A DNA stretch of 64,000 nucleotides from Halorussus halophilus (GTDB taxonomy: Archaea > Halobacteriota > Halobacteria > Halobacteriales > Haladaptataceae): positions 3,224,001-3,288,000 of the forward strand of contig NZ_CP044523.1 in NCBI RefSeq assembly GCF_008831545.1. The letters are read 5' to 3'. Each line of letters opens with the position of its first letter. Within the stretch, counting starts at the first letter, position 1. The position numbers were made by a program, and so were the translations under genes. A model generated the notes under the pieces. That model ran no database searches. It worked only from the letters and a program-made list of their open reading frames with translations, and was not told where the DNA came from. Shown here one piece after another: positions 62,750 through 64,000 of this stretch.

Positions 62750-64000
62750 TCACTCTGGCGTCTCAGTCGCTTCCCCGCTTCCGCGTTCGGCCATCATGTC
62801 GGCGGCGCGAGTCGCCCAGTCGCCCCACTGGAACCCCGCGCCCACGAGAAGTGTCATCCAGACGTAGTAGCAGAAGATGCCCGCGTAGGTGCCAACGACA
62901 CCGTATCCGAGGTAAACGCCGACCAGCCACGAGAGACCTACCATGAACCCGACCATACCCGTCGTGCGAGCGACGAAGGGCGTCCGAGTGTCGCTCCCGC
63001 CCTGTAGCGACCCCGAGAGGACGACGAACAGGACGAGAAACGGCGCGGAGAGCCCGTACACTTTGGCGAAATCGATGGCGTACGCGCGGGTCGCGGCGTC
63101 GTCGGTGAAGAGTCGGACGAACCACTCAGCCGCGAAGAAGAGCACGACGCCGACCGTTCCGACCGTCAGCAGTCCGAGAGCGGCCGTAGCCCATCCCTCG
63201 AAGCGTGCCCGGTCCGGGTCGCCCGCGCCGAGTGCCTGCCCGACGACCACGCTGGAGGCGACACTGTAGCCCCGCGAGAGCGGGCCGGTGACCTGCTGGT
63301 ACATCCGGCGACCGATTTGGTAGGCGGCGTTGACCTCGGTGCCGAACGAGAGCAGGATGGCGTTGAAGGGGAACTCCGCGACGGTGGCCACGAGACCCTC
63401 CACGATTTTGGGCGCGCTGATGGTCAGCAGTTGTCGCGTGATGGTGCCGTCCGTAGGACGCGCGAACGACGCGGCGGTCCACCGCCCGCGGATAGCCAAA
63501 ACCAACGCGAGGGCGGTGAAGAGGTTCCCGAACGCGGTGGCGACCCCGACGCCGACGATTTCCCAGCGCGGGAACGGTCCCAGACCGAGACCGAGCGCGG
63601 CCGTCAGCGAGATGTTGAGCAGGTTCGAGACGACGTTGACGTACATCGGCGTCCGGGTGTCGCCGGTTCCCTGCAACGAGCGCGCGGCGACGAGCGCGAC
63701 GTGTCGCGCGGGCGCGGTGGCGAAGATGATGGTGAGGTAGGTGCCCCCCATCGCGGCGACCGCAGTTGGCGCGCCGAGGATGGAGATTGCTTGCTCGCTC
63801 AGGAACGCGCCGAAGAGGACGAACGGAATCCCCGCGAGCGCGCTGACGAGTATCGCCTGCGTAATCGCCTCGTCGCGGTTGGCGAGAGCATCACTCCCCG
63901 TGTCCTGACTGGAGAGCGCGACTGCACCGCCGCCGAGTCCGAGGCCGATGCGGAGCGGCAGGCGCGCGTAGAGGTCCGCGAGACCGATGGCCGCGACGGC
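62750..64000 (-). CDS. MATE-family efflux transporter, N-terminus beyond the window
   Basis: The frame stays open on the minus strand to base 64000, so the apparent start at 63751 is internal. The visible ~416 residues contain the second half signature (ARSLQGTGDTRTPMYVNVVSN and LSGSLQGGSDTRTPF, the two related MATE repeats) and about ten helices. MATE proteins export cationic compounds using sodium or proton gradients. The last residues GEATETPE form a short polar tail. Confidence 0.9.
   Translation of the reverse strand, partial: AVAAIGLADLYARLPLRIGLGLGGGAVALSSQDTGSDALANRDEAITQAILVSALAGIPFVLFGAFLSEQAISILGAPTAVAAMGGTYLTIIFATAPARHVALVAARSLQGTGDTRTPMYVNVVSNLLNISLTAALGLGLGPFPRWEIVGVGVATAFGNLFTALALVLAIRGRWTAASFARPTDGTITRQLLTISAPKIVEGLVATVAEFPFNAILLSFGTEVNAAYQIGRRMYQQVTGPLSRGYSVASSVVVGQALGAGDPDRARFEGWATAALGLLTVGTVGVVLFFAAEWFVRLFTDDAATRAYAIDFAKVYGLSAPFLVLFVVLSGSLQGGSDTRTPFVARTTGMVGFMVGLSWLVGVYLGYGVVGTYAGIFCYYVWMTLLVGAGFQWGDWATRAADMMAERGSGEATETPE

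Overview
The window reads as chromosomal DNA from a halophilic archaeon (class Halobacteria). Evidence: GC-rich coding sequence, strongly acidic proteins, archaeal information-processing genes (aRF1, the tRNA-Ile2 agmatidine synthetase TiaS, the wybutosine enzyme Taw1, the CTP-dependent riboflavin kinase), twin-arginine signals on exported proteins, and many leaderless-type TATA boxes about 25-30 bp before start codons. The genus is not determined.

Region 1 (1-13041) is a subtype I-D CRISPR-Cas locus on the + strand. It runs cas6 (5' end outside the window), cas10d, csc2, csc1, cas3 (helicase only), cas4, cas1, cas2, a short leader, then an array of 50 uniform 37-bp repeats plus one degenerate terminal repeat. 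The genes from csc1 to cas2 overlap by 4 bp or nearly touch, so they look like one operon. Interference (Cas10d with HD nuclease, Csc2, Csc1, Cas6, Cas3'), processing (Cas6) and adaptation (Cas4, Cas1, Cas2) are all present.

Region 2 (13042-14476) is a 1.4 kb gene-poor stretch with inverted GTGTACAC-type repeats and two loci that look like small structured RNAs. Region 3 (14477-23514) holds a membrane protein, a riboflavin module (ribB-rbkR), a secreted GH3 glycosidase, two paralogous proteins of an unrecognised family (one lying between two related winged-helix regulators), Taw1 and an orphan acidic protein.

Region 4 (23653-34039) contains a giant secreted protein of 2524 residues, full of calcium-binding DxDxDG repeats and ending in a ComEC-like metallo-beta-lactamase domain. 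A decayed ABC permease end and a beta-propeller/kinase-like membrane protein follow it.

Region 5 (34125-64000) is mostly housekeeping: MscS channel, ArgRS, an unlisted 44-residue membrane protein, a MinD-type ATPase with a very long acidic tail, aRF1, a secreted metallophosphoesterase, pyrE, gfcR, a purine-type permease, an arylsulfotransferase-like membrane protein, a frameshifted SHOCT protein, glutaredoxin, an HTH regulator, TiaS, a lipoprotein, a three-gene AstE-like/threonine-synthase-like/Nudix operon, two MFS transporters, a PhoU/TrkA-C protein, citrate synthase, a methyltransferase and a MATE exporter cut by the window edge. Several perfect short-loop palindromes occur in intergenic gaps and inside coding linkers. 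The least explained items are the giant protein with its downstream orphan, the VLGSY paralogue pair, the nested stem before pyrE and the candidate small RNA after the array.
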